From Gemmobacter sp. (lineage in GTDB: Bacteria; Pseudomonadota; Alphaproteobacteria; Rhodobacterales; Rhodobacteraceae): a DNA stretch of 64,000 nucleotides. Of the stretch, positions 7,226 through 16,246 are shown piece by piece. The stretch is from positions 2,894,501-2,958,500 of the forward strand of contig NZ_JAUCBS010000013.1 in NCBI RefSeq assembly GCF_034676705.1, read 5' to 3'. The position numbers and the translations under genes are program-made. How positions within the stretch are numbered: position 1 is the first letter of the stretch; the number at the start of each line of letters is the position of its first letter. The notes under the pieces are model-generated. The model did no database searches, was not told the origin of the DNA, and saw nothing but the letters and a program-made list of their open reading frames with translations.

Positions 7226-9778
7226 ATGCAGGATGCCGCGCCCCAGACCATCCATCTGGCCGACTACCGCCCCTATCCCTTTCGCGTCGAGACGGTGGAT
7301 CTGGCCTTTCAGCTGGCGCCGGCGGCCACGCGGGTGCGGTCGCGCATCGTCTTTGCGCCGCTGGTTCCCGGCACCGACCTGCGGCTGGAGGGCGAGGGGC
7401 TGCGTCTGATCGCGGCCAGCATCGACGGCGCGGCCCTGGCGCTGGAACCCGATGCCACCGGCCTGACCGTGCCGGCCGCCCTGCTGCCCGACCGCCCCTT
7501 TCTGTGGGAGGCCGAGGTCGAGATCGCGCCGCAAGGGAATACCGCGCTGGAAGGGCTGTACATGTCGGGCGGCATGTATTGCACGCAATGCGAGGCCGAG
7601 GGGTTCCGCAAGATCACCTTCTACCCCGACCGCCCCGATATGATGGCCCCCTTCCGCGTGCGGATCGAGGGGGACATGCCGGTGCTGCTGTCGAACGGCA
7701 ATCTGGTGGCCGAGGGGCCGGGCTGGGCCGAATGGCACGATCCCTGGCCGAAGCCCGCCTATCTGTTCGCGCTGGTGGCCGGTGATCTGCGCGCGCATCC
7801 GGGGCGGTTCACCACCCGGTCCGGGCGCGATGTGGCGCTGAACATCTGGGTGCGCCCGGGGGACGAAGCCCGCTGCGACTGGGCGCTGCAATCGCTGATC
7901 CGGTCGATGGACTGGGATGAACGGGTTTACGGGCGTGAATACGACCTGGACATTTTCAACATCGTCGCCGTCGACGACTTCAACATGGGCGCGATGGAGA
8001 ACAAGGGGTTGAACATTTTCAACTCCAAGCTGGTCCTCGCCTCGCCGGCCACGGCGACCGATACCGATTATGAACGGATCGAGGCGGTGATCGCCCATGA
8101 ATATTTCCACAACTGGACCGGCAACCGCATCACCTGCCGCGACTGGTTCCAGCTGTGCCTGAAGGAAGGGCTGACCGTCTACCGCGACCAGCAGTTCAGC
8201 GGCGATCTGCGGTCGCATGCGGTGAAGCGGATCGAGGATGTGCTGACCCTGCGCGCCCGTCAGTTCCGCGAGGATGCCGGGCCGCTGGCCCATCCGGTGC
8301 GGCCCGAGAGCTTTGTCGAGATCAACAACTTCTACACCGCCACCGTCTATGAAAAGGGCGCCGAGCTGATCGGGATGCTGCGCCGGCTGGTGGGCGACGA
8401 TGGCTATGCCCGCGCGCTGGATCTGTATTTCGACCGCCACGATGGCCAGGCCTGCACGATCGAGGATTGGCTGACGGTGTTCCAGGATGCCACGGGGCGC
8501 GACCTGCGCCAGTTCGCGCGCTGGTATTCCCAGGCCGGAACGCCGCGCGTCGCGGTGCGCGAAGACTGGCGGGATGGCCGCTATGCCCTGACACTTTCGC
8601 AACATCTGCCGGCGGCTCCCGGCCAGCCGGACCCGCAGCCCTTGCACATTCCGGTCGCGGTGGGGCTGTTGAACCCCAATGGCGATCAGGTGGTGCCGAC
8701 CACGGTGCTGGAACTGACCGGGGCCGAACAGACCTTCACCTTCGACGGGCTGGCCAGCCGCCCGGTGCCGTCGGTCCTGCGCGGGTTTTCGGCGCCGGTG
8801 ATCCTGGATCATCCGCAGGATGATGCCACCCGCGCCTTCCTGCTGGCCCATGACACCGACCCCTTCAACAGGTGGGAAGCGGGCCGCGCACTGGCCAAGC
8901 AGGTGCTGGCCCGCATGGTGGCCGATGGTGCCGCCACCGCGCCGGACTGGCTGGATGCCATGGCGCGCCTGATCCGCGACGAGACGCTGGACCCGGCCTT
9001 TCGCGCGCTGGCCCTGCGGCTGCCCGGCGAAGACGACATGGCCCAGACCCTGCATGAAACGGGCATCGTCCCCGACCCCGACCGCATCCACCGCACCCGC
9101 CGCCAGATGGCCGAGGCGCTGGCCCGCCATCTGGCCGCCGACCTGCCATCCTTGTGGGACAGCCTGCGCCAGCCCGGGCCCTTTTCGCCCGAGGCGCCGG
9201 CAGCGGGCCGCCGCGCGCTGCGCAATGCCGTGCTGGCGCTGATGAACCGCATCGACAATGGCGCCCATGCCGCCCAGGCCTGGGCCCAGGCCGACAACAT
9301 GACCGACCGGATCGCCGCCCTTGGCTGCCTGATCGAGGCGGGGCAAGGCGGGCCGGAAATCGCCGCCTTTGCACAGGACTGGGCGCAGGACCGGCTGGTG
9401 ATGGACAAGTGGTTCACGTTGCAGATCGCCCATGCCGCCCCTGCCCAGGCGGTAGAAACCGCCGCCCGGCTGACCGCGCGCGCCGATTTCGACTGGAAGA
9501 ACCCCAACCGCTTCCGCGCCGCCATCGGCGCGCTGACGGCCAATCACGCGGGCTTTCATCAGGCCGACGGCAGCGGCTACCGGCTGGTCGCCGACTGGCT
9601 GATCCGGCTGGATCCGGTCAACCCGCAGACCGCGGCCCGGATGTCCACCGCCTTTGAAACGCTGGCCCGCTACGATGCCGACCGTCAGGGCCTGATCCGG
9701 GCCGAACTGTCGCGCATCCGGGCCACGCCGGGGCTCAGCCGCGATCTGTCGGAAATGACGGCCCGGATGCTCGGCTGA
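7226..9778 (+). CDS. pepN: Aminopeptidase N (M1 family zinc peptidase)
   Basis: 850 residues. Removes N-terminal amino acids from peptides in the cytoplasm. The substrate-anchoring GAMEN motif is at residues 255-259 and the zinc site HEYFH at 291-295, with the third ligand E314, fitting HEXXH-X18-E. The long alpha-helical C-terminal domain of gamma/alphaproteobacterial PepN is present. It is preceded by GACAGGAGAG. Upstream a short C/G inverted repeat (ACCCC...GGGGT) surrounds CTACATC at about 7191-7207. Single gene, followed by a composite repeat. Confidence 0.95.
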   Translation: MQDAAPQTIHLADYRPYPFRVETVDLAFQLAPAATRVRSRIVFAPLVPGTDLRLEGEGLRLIAASIDGAALALEPDATGLTVPAALLPDRPFLWEAEVEIAPQGNTALEGLYMSGGMYCTQCEAEGFRKITFYPDRPDMMAPFRVRIEGDMPVLLSNGNLVAEGPGWAEWHDPWPKPAYLFALVAGDLRAHPGRFTTRSGRDVALNIWVRPGDEARCDWALQSLIRSMDWDERVYGREYDLDIFNIVAVDDFNMGAMENKGLNIFNSKLVLASPATATDTDYERIEAVIAHEYFHNWTGNRITCRDWFQLCLKEGLTVYRDQQFSGDLRSHAVKRIEDVLTLRARQFREDAGPLAHPVRPESFVEINNFYTATVYEKGAELIGMLRRLVGDDGYARALDLYFDRHDGQACTIEDWLTVFQDATGRDLRQFARWYSQAGTPRVAVREDWRDGRYALTLSQHLPAAPGQPDPQPLHIPVAVGLLNPNGDQVVPTTVLELTGAEQTFTFDGLASRPVPSVLRGFSAPVILDHPQDDATRAFLLAHDTDPFNRWEAGRALAKQVLARMVADGAATAPDWLDAMARLIRDETLDPAFRALALRLPGEDDMAQTLHETGIVPDPDRIHRTRRQMAEALARHLAADLPSLWDSLRQPGPFSPEAPAAGRRALRNAVLALMNRIDNGAHAAQAWAQADNMTDRIAALGCLIEAGQGGPEIAAFAQDWAQDRLVMDKWFTLQIAHAAPAQAVETAARLTARADFDWKNPNRFRAAIGALTANHAGFHQADGSGYRLVADWLIRLDPVNPQTAARMSTAFETLARYDADRQGLIRAELSRIRATPGLSRDLSEMTARMLG

Positions 9779-9780
9779 GG

Positions 9781-9878
9781 CTGCCCTCGCTCTGATCCAA
9801 ATATCCTCGGGGGTATCCAAAGGGGGCCCGAGGGCCCCCTTTGGGCAGGGGAGCGCGAGGGGGCAGCCGCCCCCTCGC
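9781..9878 (-). repeat. Composite intergenic repeat, copy 2 (most complete)
   Basis: Three modules in order: the core on the minus strand (9783-9810, TCTGATCCAAATATCCTCGG), a 13-bp-arm hairpin (9817-9844, arms CCAAAGGGGGCCC) and a second hairpin (9855-9878, arms GCGAGGGGGC). It fills the space between pepN and hisD. The hairpins may terminate pepN transcription. Confidence 0.75.
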
Positions 9879-9932
9879 CCTTGCGCGCGCCGCAAGCGCC
9901 CGCTATCCCGCATCGCAAACCGGAGGGTGCCG

Positions 9933-11234
9933 ATGCCGCATGTCCTGACCACCGCCGATGCCGATTTTCCGGCCCGCCTGACCGCCATCCTGTCGATGAA
10001 GCGCGAGGATGCGCCCGATGTCGACGCGGCCGTTGCCGCGATCATCGCCGATGTGCGCCACCGGGGCGATGCGGCCGTGATCGAGCTGACCGCGCGCTTT
10101 GACCGGCTGGAGCTGACGCCGGGCACGCTGGCCTTTACCCCGGCCGAGATCGACGCCGCCTGCGCCGCCGTCCTGCCCGAGGATCGCGCGGCGCTGGAAC
10201 TGGCGGCCGAGCGGATCCGGGCCTATCACGCCCGCCAGATGCCCGAAGATGCCCGCTGGACCGAACCCACGGGTGCCACGCTGGGCTGGCGCTGGACGCC
10301 GGTTTCGGCAGCGGGGCTCTATGTGCCGGGGGGGCTGGCATCTTATCCGTCGTCGGTGCTGATGAATGCGATCCCGGCCAAGGTGGCGGGGGTGGAACGG
10401 CTGGTCATCGCCTGCCCGACACCGGGCGGCGCGGTCAACCCGCTGGTGCTGCTGGCGGCACGGCTGGCGGGGGTGGATACCGTCTATCGCATCGGCGGCG
10501 CGCAGGCGATTGCGGCGCTGGCCTATGGAACCGCCACCATCGCGCCGGTGGACAAGATCACCGGCCCGGGCAACGCCTTTGTCGCCGCCGCCAAGCGGCG
10601 GGTGTTCGGCAAGGTCGGCATCGACATGATTGCCGGCCCGTCGGAAATTCTGGTCATCGCCGATGGCGACACCGATCCCGACTGGGTGGCGCTGGATCTG
10701 CTGAGCCAGGCCGAACACGACGAAAGCGCCCAGGCCATCGTGCTGACCCCGGATGCCGGCTTTGCGCAAAAGGTCATCGCGGCGGTGGAAAAGCGGCTGG
10801 AAACCCTGCCGCGCGCCGCCATCGCAGGGGCCAGCTGGCGCGACTATGGCGTGGTGATCACCACCCGCGATCTGGTCGAGGCGGCCGAGATTTCCAACCG
10901 CTTTGCACCGGAACACCTGGAGCTGTGCGTGGCAGACCCCGAGGCGCTGGCCGAACGCATCACCCATGCCGGCGCGATCTTCCTGGGCGCCTGGACGCCC
11001 GAGGCGATCGGGGATTATGTCGGCGGCCCGAACCACGTGCTGCCCACCGCGCGGTCGGCCCGGTTTTCCAGCGGCTTGTCGGTGCTGGATTTCCTCAAGC
11101 GCACCACGCTGGCCCGCATGACACCGGCCGCGCTGGCCGCCATCGGCCCGGCGGCGGAACGGCTGGCCATCTCTGAATCGCTGTCGGCCCACGGGCTTTC
11201 GGTGCGGGCGCGGCTGGACCGGCTGAACGGCTGA
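9933..11234 (+). CDS. hisD: Histidinol dehydrogenase
   Basis: 433 residues. Catalyses the last two oxidations of histidine biosynthesis, L-histidinol to L-histidine, with NAD and zinc. Seen: ITGPGNAFVAAAKRRVFGK, GIDMIAGPSEILVIAD, the zinc/substrate segment LLSQAEHDESAQA and the catalytic RFAPEHLEL. I prefer the ATG at 9933, six bases after GGAGG; the in-frame GTG at 9927 abuts that ribosome site. No other his gene is adjacent. Confidence 0.96.
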   Translation: MPHVLTTADADFPARLTAILSMKREDAPDVDAAVAAIIADVRHRGDAAVIELTARFDRLELTPGTLAFTPAEIDAACAAVLPEDRAALELAAERIRAYHARQMPEDARWTEPTGATLGWRWTPVSAAGLYVPGGLASYPSSVLMNAIPAKVAGVERLVIACPTPGGAVNPLVLLAARLAGVDTVYRIGGAQAIAALAYGTATIAPVDKITGPGNAFVAAAKRRVFGKVGIDMIAGPSEILVIADGDTDPDWVALDLLSQAEHDESAQAIVLTPDAGFAQKVIAAVEKRLETLPRAAIAGASWRDYGVVITTRDLVEAAEISNRFAPEHLELCVADPEALAERITHAGAIFLGAWTPEAIGDYVGGPNHVLPTARSARFSSGLSVLDFLKRTTLARMTPAALAAIGPAAERLAISESLSAHGLSVRARLDRLNG

Positions 11235-11240
11235 CCGGCG

Positions 11241-11280
11241 GATGCCTCCGGCGGGGGTATTTGGGGCAAGATGAAAGCGC
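11241..11280 (+). repeat. Composite intergenic repeat, copy 3 (core only)
   Basis: CCTCCGGCGGGGGTATTTGG then GGCAAGATGAAAGCGCG, directly behind hisD. It is a diverged form of the core and has no G-rich hairpin. Confidence 0.55.
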
Positions 11281-11345
11281 GTCGCGGGCCGTTCGGCGGG
11301 CCGCGCGCCGGCTTGAGAAGGCGGGAACCTCCTGTTACGCTCGCT

Positions 11346-11359
11346 TGACCACCTGGTCA
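11346..11359. promoter_or_regulatory. Palindromic operator candidate before the aminotransferase gene
   Basis: TGACCA-CC-TGGTCA is a perfect 6-bp-arm inverted repeat ending 43 bases before the ATG at 11403. The size and GACC/GGTC arms resemble GntR-family operators, so it may control use of an amine or amino acid by the downstream transaminase. No regulator gene is next to it. Confidence 0.4.
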
Positions 11360-11402
11360 GGATTCAAAAACGGTTGCCGCGATGCGACCGACGGAGGGAA
11401 CC

Positions 11403-12731
11403 ATGGCGCTTGATCGCAAGCAGACCCCGAACGACCTCAATGCGTTCTGGATGCCGTTCACCGCAAACCGGCAGTTCAAGAAGATCCCGCGCATGTTCGT
11501 GGCGGCCAAGGACATGCATTATACCACCGCCGACGGGCGGCAGGTGCTGGACGGCACCGCCGGCCTGTGGTGCTGCAATGCGGGCCATTGCCGCCCGAAG
11601 ATCACCGAAGCCATCCAGAAGCAGGCAGCAGAACTGGATTATGCGCCCGCGTTCCAGATGGGCCATCCGGCGGCCTTTGAACTGGCGAACCGGGTGATCG
11701 AGATTGCGCCCAAGGGGATCGAGCATGTGTTCTACACCAACTCGGGGTCCGAGTCGGTGGAAACCGCGCTGAAGATCGCCATCGCCTATCACCGCGCGCG
11801 GGGCGAAGGCACCCGGACCCGGCTGATCGGGCGCGAACGCGGCTATCATGGCGTGAACTTCGGCGGGATCTCGGTTGGCGGGATCGTCAACAACCGCAAG
11901 TTCTTTGGCACGCTGCTGGCCGGGGTGGACCATCTGCCGCATACCCACCTGCCGGCGCAGAACGCCTTTACCCGGGGCCAGCCCGAACATGGCGCCAACC
12001 TGGCCGACGATCTGGAACGCATCGTCGCGCTGCATGGGGCGGAAACCATCGCGGCCGTGATCGTGGAACCGATGGCCGGGTCCACCGGCGTGCTGATGCC
12101 GCCCAAGGGCTATCTGGAAAAGCTGCGCGCGATCACCAGCAAGCATGGCATCCTGCTGATCTTTGACGAGGTGATCACCGGCTTCGGCCGCCTGGGCAGC
12201 GCCTTTGCCGCGCAGCATTACGGCGTGGTGCCCGACATGATGACCACGGCCAAGGGCCTGACCAACGGGGTGATCCCGATGGGCGCGGTGCTGACCAGCG
12301 CGGCGGTGCATGATGCCTTCATGCAGGGCCCGGAACACATGATCGAGCTGTTCCACGGCTATACCTATTCCGGCAACCCGATTGCCTCGGCCGCCGGGAT
12401 CGCGACGCTGGAAACCTACAAGGAAGAGGGGCTGTTCGAACGCGCCGCCGAACTGGCGCCCTATTGGGAAGACGCGCTGCATTCGCTGAAGGGCCTGCCG
12501 CATGTCATCGACATCCGCAATTCCGGCCTGATCGGCGCGGTGGAACTGGAGCCGATCGCGGGCGAGCCGACGAAGCGGGCGTTTGCCGCCTTTCTGGCCG
12601 CCTATGACAAGGGGATCCTGATCCGCACCACGGGCGACATCATTGCCATGTCGCCGCCGCTGATCATCTCGAAAGGCCAGATCGACGAGCTGATCGGCAC
12701 GCTGGGCGATGTGCTGAAAACGCTGGCCTGA
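11403..12731 (+). CDS. Class III omega-amino acid:pyruvate aminotransferase
   Basis: 442 residues from the ATG at 11403 (GGAGGGAACC upstream; the in-frame start at 11382 would precede that site). A PLP class III transaminase: LLIFDEVITGFGRLG holds the cofactor aspartate and K284 in TTAKGLTNGVIPMGA is the Schiff-base lysine. N-terminal LNAFWMPFTANRQFK and AGLWCCNAGHCRP are typical of beta-alanine/omega-amino acid:pyruvate transaminases. Taurine, beta-alanine or polyamine-derived amines are possible substrates. It has its own promoter region with a palindrome. Confidence 0.88.
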   Translation: MALDRKQTPNDLNAFWMPFTANRQFKKIPRMFVAAKDMHYTTADGRQVLDGTAGLWCCNAGHCRPKITEAIQKQAAELDYAPAFQMGHPAAFELANRVIEIAPKGIEHVFYTNSGSESVETALKIAIAYHRARGEGTRTRLIGRERGYHGVNFGGISVGGIVNNRKFFGTLLAGVDHLPHTHLPAQNAFTRGQPEHGANLADDLERIVALHGAETIAAVIVEPMAGSTGVLMPPKGYLEKLRAITSKHGILLIFDEVITGFGRLGSAFAAQHYGVVPDMMTTAKGLTNGVIPMGAVLTSAAVHDAFMQGPEHMIELFHGYTYSGNPIASAAGIATLETYKEEGLFERAAELAPYWEDALHSLKGLPHVIDIRNSGLIGAVELEPIAGEPTKRAFAAFLAAYDKGILIRTTGDIIAMSPPLIISKGQIDELIGTLGDVLKTLA

Positions 12732-12744
12732 GCCACGCAGCGGG

Positions 12745-12830
12745 GGGCCGCCGCCCCCCGCACCCCCCGGCCCAAAGGGGGCCTTCTGCCCCCTTTGGAT
12801 ACCCCCGAGGATATTTGTATCAAAGCGAAA
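12745..12830 (+). repeat. Composite intergenic repeat, copy 4
   Basis: Contains an 11-bp-arm hairpin at 12772-12798 (CCAAAGGGGGC, loop CTTCT), directly followed by the core ATATTTGTATCAAAGCGAAA at 12811-12830. It sits between convergent genes and could terminate transcription from both sides. Confidence 0.75.
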
Positions 12831-12835
12831 CGGGC

Positions 12836-13708
12836 CTAGCGCGGCGCCTGGCGCGATAGCTGCACGGCCAGGATCCCCGCCGCGATGATCGCCACGCCGA
12901 TCACATCCGACATGGCGATGCGTTCGCCCAGCAGCACCCAGGCGATCAGCACGCCAAAGAACGGGTTGAGGAAGTGGAAGGTTGCCGCCTTGACCGCGCC
13001 GATCCGGGCCACCAGCGCGAACCAGACCCAGGTTGCCAGCAGCCCCGGCACCAGCGTGGTATAGAGGAACGCCAGCACCAGGCGCAGCGACCAGCGCACC
13101 TCCCAGCTTTCGAAGATCAGCGCAAACAGGCCGGTGGCGGTGGCGCCGACCAGCATCTGCAACCCGACGATCATCAGCAGGTTCCCCTGCCCGCCCGAGG
13201 CGCCGCGCACCGACAGCGTGGCAACCGTCAGCGCCATCGCCCCCAGGATGCACAGCGCGATGCCCGTGGGGTCGATGCCCCCTTGCAGCCGCGCCCCCAT
13301 GATCAGCACCACGCCGCCAAAGCCTGCGACCAGCCCGGCCACCGCCAGGGGGCGCAGCTTGTCGCGGAACACCGCCCAGCCGGCAAAGGCCACCATCAGC
13401 GGCATGGTGGACGCGATGATCGCCGCGACCGAGGCGCCGATCCGCTGCATGGCCAGGAAATAGAGGCCGAGATAGGCCGCGTTCTGCATCAGGCCGAAGG
13501 TGACGGTCGATCGCCATTGCGGCCGGCTCAGCCGCCAGCTTTGCCCCAGCATCAGCGCCAGCCCCACCCCGATCACCCCCGACAGCAGGAATCGCAACGC
13601 AAGGGCGGTCAGCGGCGGGGCATCCACCACGATCATCCGCGCCGAGGTAAAGGCCGAGGACCACATCAGGGCAAAGACCAGCCCCATCAGGATTGCGCGG
13701 ATATCCAA
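12836..13708 (-). CDS. DMT/EamA family transporter
   Basis: 290 residues from a TTG at 13708-13706, chosen because AAGGAG lies just upstream and membrane sequence begins at once (LDIRAILMGLVFALMWSSAF). Two EamA repeats give about ten membrane helices; typical segments are FRDKLRPLAVAGLVAGFGGV in the first repeat and LNPFFGVLIAWVLLGERI in the second. Likely an inner-membrane exporter of amino acids or other metabolites. It is divergent from pccB across ~195 bases that hold the putative pccB operator. Confidence 0.85.
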   Translation of the reverse strand: MDIRAILMGLVFALMWSSAFTSARMIVVDAPPLTALALRFLLSGVIGVGLALMLGQSWRLSRPQWRSTVTFGLMQNAAYLGLYFLAMQRIGASVAAIIASTMPLMVAFAGWAVFRDKLRPLAVAGLVAGFGGVVLIMGARLQGGIDPTGIALCILGAMALTVATLSVRGASGGQGNLLMIVGLQMLVGATATGLFALIFESWEVRWSLRLVLAFLYTTLVPGLLATWVWFALVARIGAVKAATFHFLNPFFGVLIAWVLLGERIAMSDVIGVAIIAAGILAVQLSRQAPR

Positions 13709-13790
13709 GCTGGTCTCCTTGCCGATTTGGCACCCGCATAGCCTGTTCGCCGGGGGGATGCCAGACCGGGCGCATGGAGGGCTTAGCTGA

Positions 13791-13830
13791 TTTGCAATTA
13801 TCAGATCGCACCTTGCAGAGTATTTGCAAA
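13791..13830 (+). promoter_or_regulatory. Candidate PccR/ScfR-type operator upstream of pccB
   Basis: Three half-sites on the same strand: TTTGCAAT (13791-13798), CTTGCAGA (13812-13819) and perfect TTTGCAAA (13823-13830), offset by 21 and 11 bases, about two and one helical turns. From memory, regulators of the ScfR/RamB type, including PccR of Rhodobacter sphaeroides that controls propionyl-CoA carboxylase, recognise TTTGCAAA-like repeats. The site lies 73 bases before the pccB ATG. Confidence 0.6.
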
Positions 13831-13903
13831 TATTCCGGTTTCCGCTTTGTAACATGCCGACCCTGTCCTATGTTGCGCCGCGACAGAACCCGGGGAGACT
13901 GCG

Positions 13904-15436
13904 ATGAAGGACATCCTGCAAGAGCTCGAGAACCGCCGTGCCGTGGCCCGCAAGGGCGGTGGCGACCGGCGGATCGCGGCACAGCACGCCAAGGGCAAGC
14001 TGACCGCCCGCGAACGGATCGAGCTGTTGCTGGACGAAGGCAGCTTCGAGGAATTCGACATGTTCGTCGCCCATCGCTGCACCGATTTCGGCATGGAACA
14101 GGACCGGCCGGCCGGCGACGGCGTGGTGACGGGCTGGGGCACGATCAACGGCCGCCAGGTCTATGTGTTCAGCCAGGACTTTACCGTGTTCGGCGGCTCG
14201 CTGTCGGAAACCCATGCCCAGAAGATCTGCAAGATCATGGACATGGCCATGCAGAACGGCGCCCCCGTCATCGGCATGAACGACAGCGGCGGCGCGCGCA
14301 TCCAGGAAGGCGTCGCCTCGCTGGCCGGCTATGCCGATGTGTTCCAGCGCAACATCATGGCCTCGGGCGTGGTGCCGCAGATCTCGCTGATCATGGGCCC
14401 CTGTGCGGGCGGTGCGGTCTATTCGCCGGCGATGACCGACTTCATCTTCATGGTGAAGGACAGCAGCTACATGTTCGTGACCGGCCCCGATGTGGTGAAG
14501 ACCGTCACGAACGAGGTGGTGACGGCCGAGGAACTGGGCGGCGCCATCACCCATACCAAGAAATCCAGCGTGGCCGACGGCGCCTATGAAAACGATGTCG
14601 AGGTAATTGCGGAGACCCGCCGCCTGTTCGATTTCCTGCCGCTGTCGAACCGCGAAAAGGCCCCGGTCCGTCCGTTCTTTGACGATCCGGCCCGGGTGGA
14701 ATCCAGCCTGGACAGCCTGATCCCCGACAACCCGAACCAGCCCTACGACATGAAAGAGCTGATCACGAAAATTGCCGACGAAGGCGATTTCTTCGAGATT
14801 CAAAAGGATTACGCGGGCAATATCATCACCGGCTTTGTCCGCGTCGAAGGGCAGACGGTGGGCGTGGTGGCGAACCAGCCGATGGTGTTGGCCGGCTGCC
14901 TGGACATCGACAGCAGCCGCAAGGCCGCGCGGTTCGTGCGGTTCTGCGATGCCTTCGAAATCCCGATCCTGACGCTGGTCGACGTGCCCGGCTTCCTGCC
15001 CGGCACGGGGCAGGAATATGGCGGCGTGATCAAGCATGGTGCAAAGCTGCTGTTCGCCTATGGCGAGGCGACGGTGCCGAAGGTGACGGTGATCACGCGG
15101 AAAGCCTATGGCGGCGCCTATGACGTGATGGCGTCCAAACACCTGCGCGGCGATTTCAACTATGCCTGGCCGACGGCGGAAATCGCCGTGATGGGCGCCA
15201 AGGGTGCGGTGGAAATCCTGTATCGCAGCGAACTGGCCGACAAGGACAAGATCGCAGCGCGCACCAGGGATTACGAAGACCGCTTCGCCAACCCCTTCGT
15301 CGCGGCCGAAAAGGGCTTCATCGACGAGGTGATCATGCCCCATTCCACCCGTCGCCGCGTGGCGCGGGCCTTTGCCAGCCTGCGCAACAAGAAGCTGTCG
15401 AACCCGTGGAAAAAGCACGACAACATCCCGCTCTGA
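13904..15436 (+). CDS. pccB: Propionyl-CoA carboxylase beta subunit (carboxyltransferase)
   Basis: 510 residues. Transfers carboxyl from biotin to propionyl-CoA, giving methylmalonyl-CoA; partner of PccA, cytoplasmic. N-terminal GKLTARERIELLLDEGSFEE, the first oxyanion region NDSGGARIQEGVASLAGY and CAGGAVYSPAMTDFIFMV are classic for acyl-CoA carboxylase beta subunits, and the C-terminal half repeats the crotonase-like fold (LTLVDVPGFLPGTGQEYGG). It starts the propionyl-CoA cluster; the mutase gene lies 5 kb downstream. Confidence 0.96.
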   Translation: MKDILQELENRRAVARKGGGDRRIAAQHAKGKLTARERIELLLDEGSFEEFDMFVAHRCTDFGMEQDRPAGDGVVTGWGTINGRQVYVFSQDFTVFGGSLSETHAQKICKIMDMAMQNGAPVIGMNDSGGARIQEGVASLAGYADVFQRNIMASGVVPQISLIMGPCAGGAVYSPAMTDFIFMVKDSSYMFVTGPDVVKTVTNEVVTAEELGGAITHTKKSSVADGAYENDVEVIAETRRLFDFLPLSNREKAPVRPFFDDPARVESSLDSLIPDNPNQPYDMKELITKIADEGDFFEIQKDYAGNIITGFVRVEGQTVGVVANQPMVLAGCLDIDSSRKAARFVRFCDAFEIPILTLVDVPGFLPGTGQEYGGVIKHGAKLLFAYGEATVPKVTVITRKAYGGAYDVMASKHLRGDFNYAWPTAEIAVMGAKGAVEILYRSELADKDKIAARTRDYEDRFANPFVAAEKGFIDEVIMPHSTRRRVARAFASLRNKKLSNPWKKHDNIPL

Positions 15437-15444
15437 CCCACCGG

Positions 15445-15840
15445 ATGCGCGGGGCCTGGCTGGCTGGCCTGCTGATAGCCTCTCCTGCCTTCGGGCAGGA
15501 GCTGGTCGAGGTGCCGTCCGGCCAGCCCGTCACCTTGCAGGATGTCATCCTGAACGAACCCGGCCCCGCCGGACTGACCGCCCGCTTCCGCTTTGTCGCG
15601 CCGCAGATCGCGCGCATCGGCGGCAGCATAGACTTTGACACCGCCGCCGCCGACATGGATCACCTGTGCGCCACCTATGCCCTGCCCCGGATCGAGACGA
15701 CCACCGGCCCGCGCCCCGCGCAGGTCGTGATCTCGTTCGCGGACCGGCCGGTGGAATTCGGGGTGATCACGCCCGAGGCGACGCAGTTCTTCGAGGCCTA
15801 TTCCATCGCGGATGGCACCTGCGTGTGGGAGGCGTTCTGA
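15445..15840 (+). CDS. Small secreted protein between pccB and pccA (probably DUF6497)
   Basis: 131 residues from the ATG at 15445, eight bases after the pccB stop. A signal peptide (MRGAWLAGLLIASPAFGQ) predicts export to the periplasm. The mature part is acidic and mixed, with two cysteines (HLCATYALPRI and GTCVWEAF) that could form a disulfide. I recall this pcc-linked family as DUF6497; function is unknown. Its place in the operon suggests co-transcription with pccB, not necessarily a shared role. Confidence 0.7.
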   Translation: MRGAWLAGLLIASPAFGQELVEVPSGQPVTLQDVILNEPGPAGLTARFRFVAPQIARIGGSIDFDTAAADMDHLCATYALPRIETTTGPRPAQVVISFADRPVEFGVITPEATQFFEAYSIADGTCVWEAF

Positions 15841-16027
15841 TGCCCGCCCGACACAACCGCAAGGGTGATGCAACCCCGCCACAAGCCGCATCTATGGCGT
15901 CTGGTGCATGGGCGAATTGCTGTGGATGCGCTATGATTGCCTCTCGCGGCCCTTGCATGGCCGTGCTAGTGCAACGTTCGCCGGGCACTACATCCGCCCG
16001 TGCGAACCCGGATAACAGGAGCAGTGG

Positions 16028-16162
16028 ATGTCCATTACCGTTCGCGCCGCCTCGGCGCTCATGCTGGTCGCCTTCATCGCGGCTTGCGCCAAGAAAGAAG
16101 AGCCGGTCTACGTCACCGAGCCGGTTCCCGCCGCGCCGGTCTACACCGGCAAGTACAAGTGA
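16028..16162 (+). CDS. Very small lipoprotein (44 residues)
   Basis: Begins MSITVRAASALMLVAFIAAC, a lipoprotein signal with the lipidated cysteine at residue 20. The mature part is only ~25 residues, proline/valine-rich (EEPVYVTEPVPAAPVYTG), and ends GKYK. An AGGAG about 8 bases upstream supports the ATG. Similar tiny lipoproteins occur beside pcc genes in other Rhodobacteraceae as I recall. Its role is unknown. Confidence 0.68.
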   Translation: MSITVRAASALMLVAFIAACAKKEEPVYVTEPVPAAPVYTGKYK

Positions 16163-16246
16163 TCTGACAGCAGGTCACCGCTCGCGGGCAGGCACCGGCC
16201 TGCCCGGGGCAAGCCTTCCGCGCGCCGTGGCCGGAAGGAGTTCCCG

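Noticed and set aside
7133..10126. A ~1000-codon open frame opposite pepN
   Set aside because: Same reason; the plus strand encodes a complete M1 peptidase with zinc motif.
11364..13982. A long minus-strand frame over the aminotransferase and transporter region
   Set aside because: Low-complexity Arg/Gly translation crossing several real genes in both senses.
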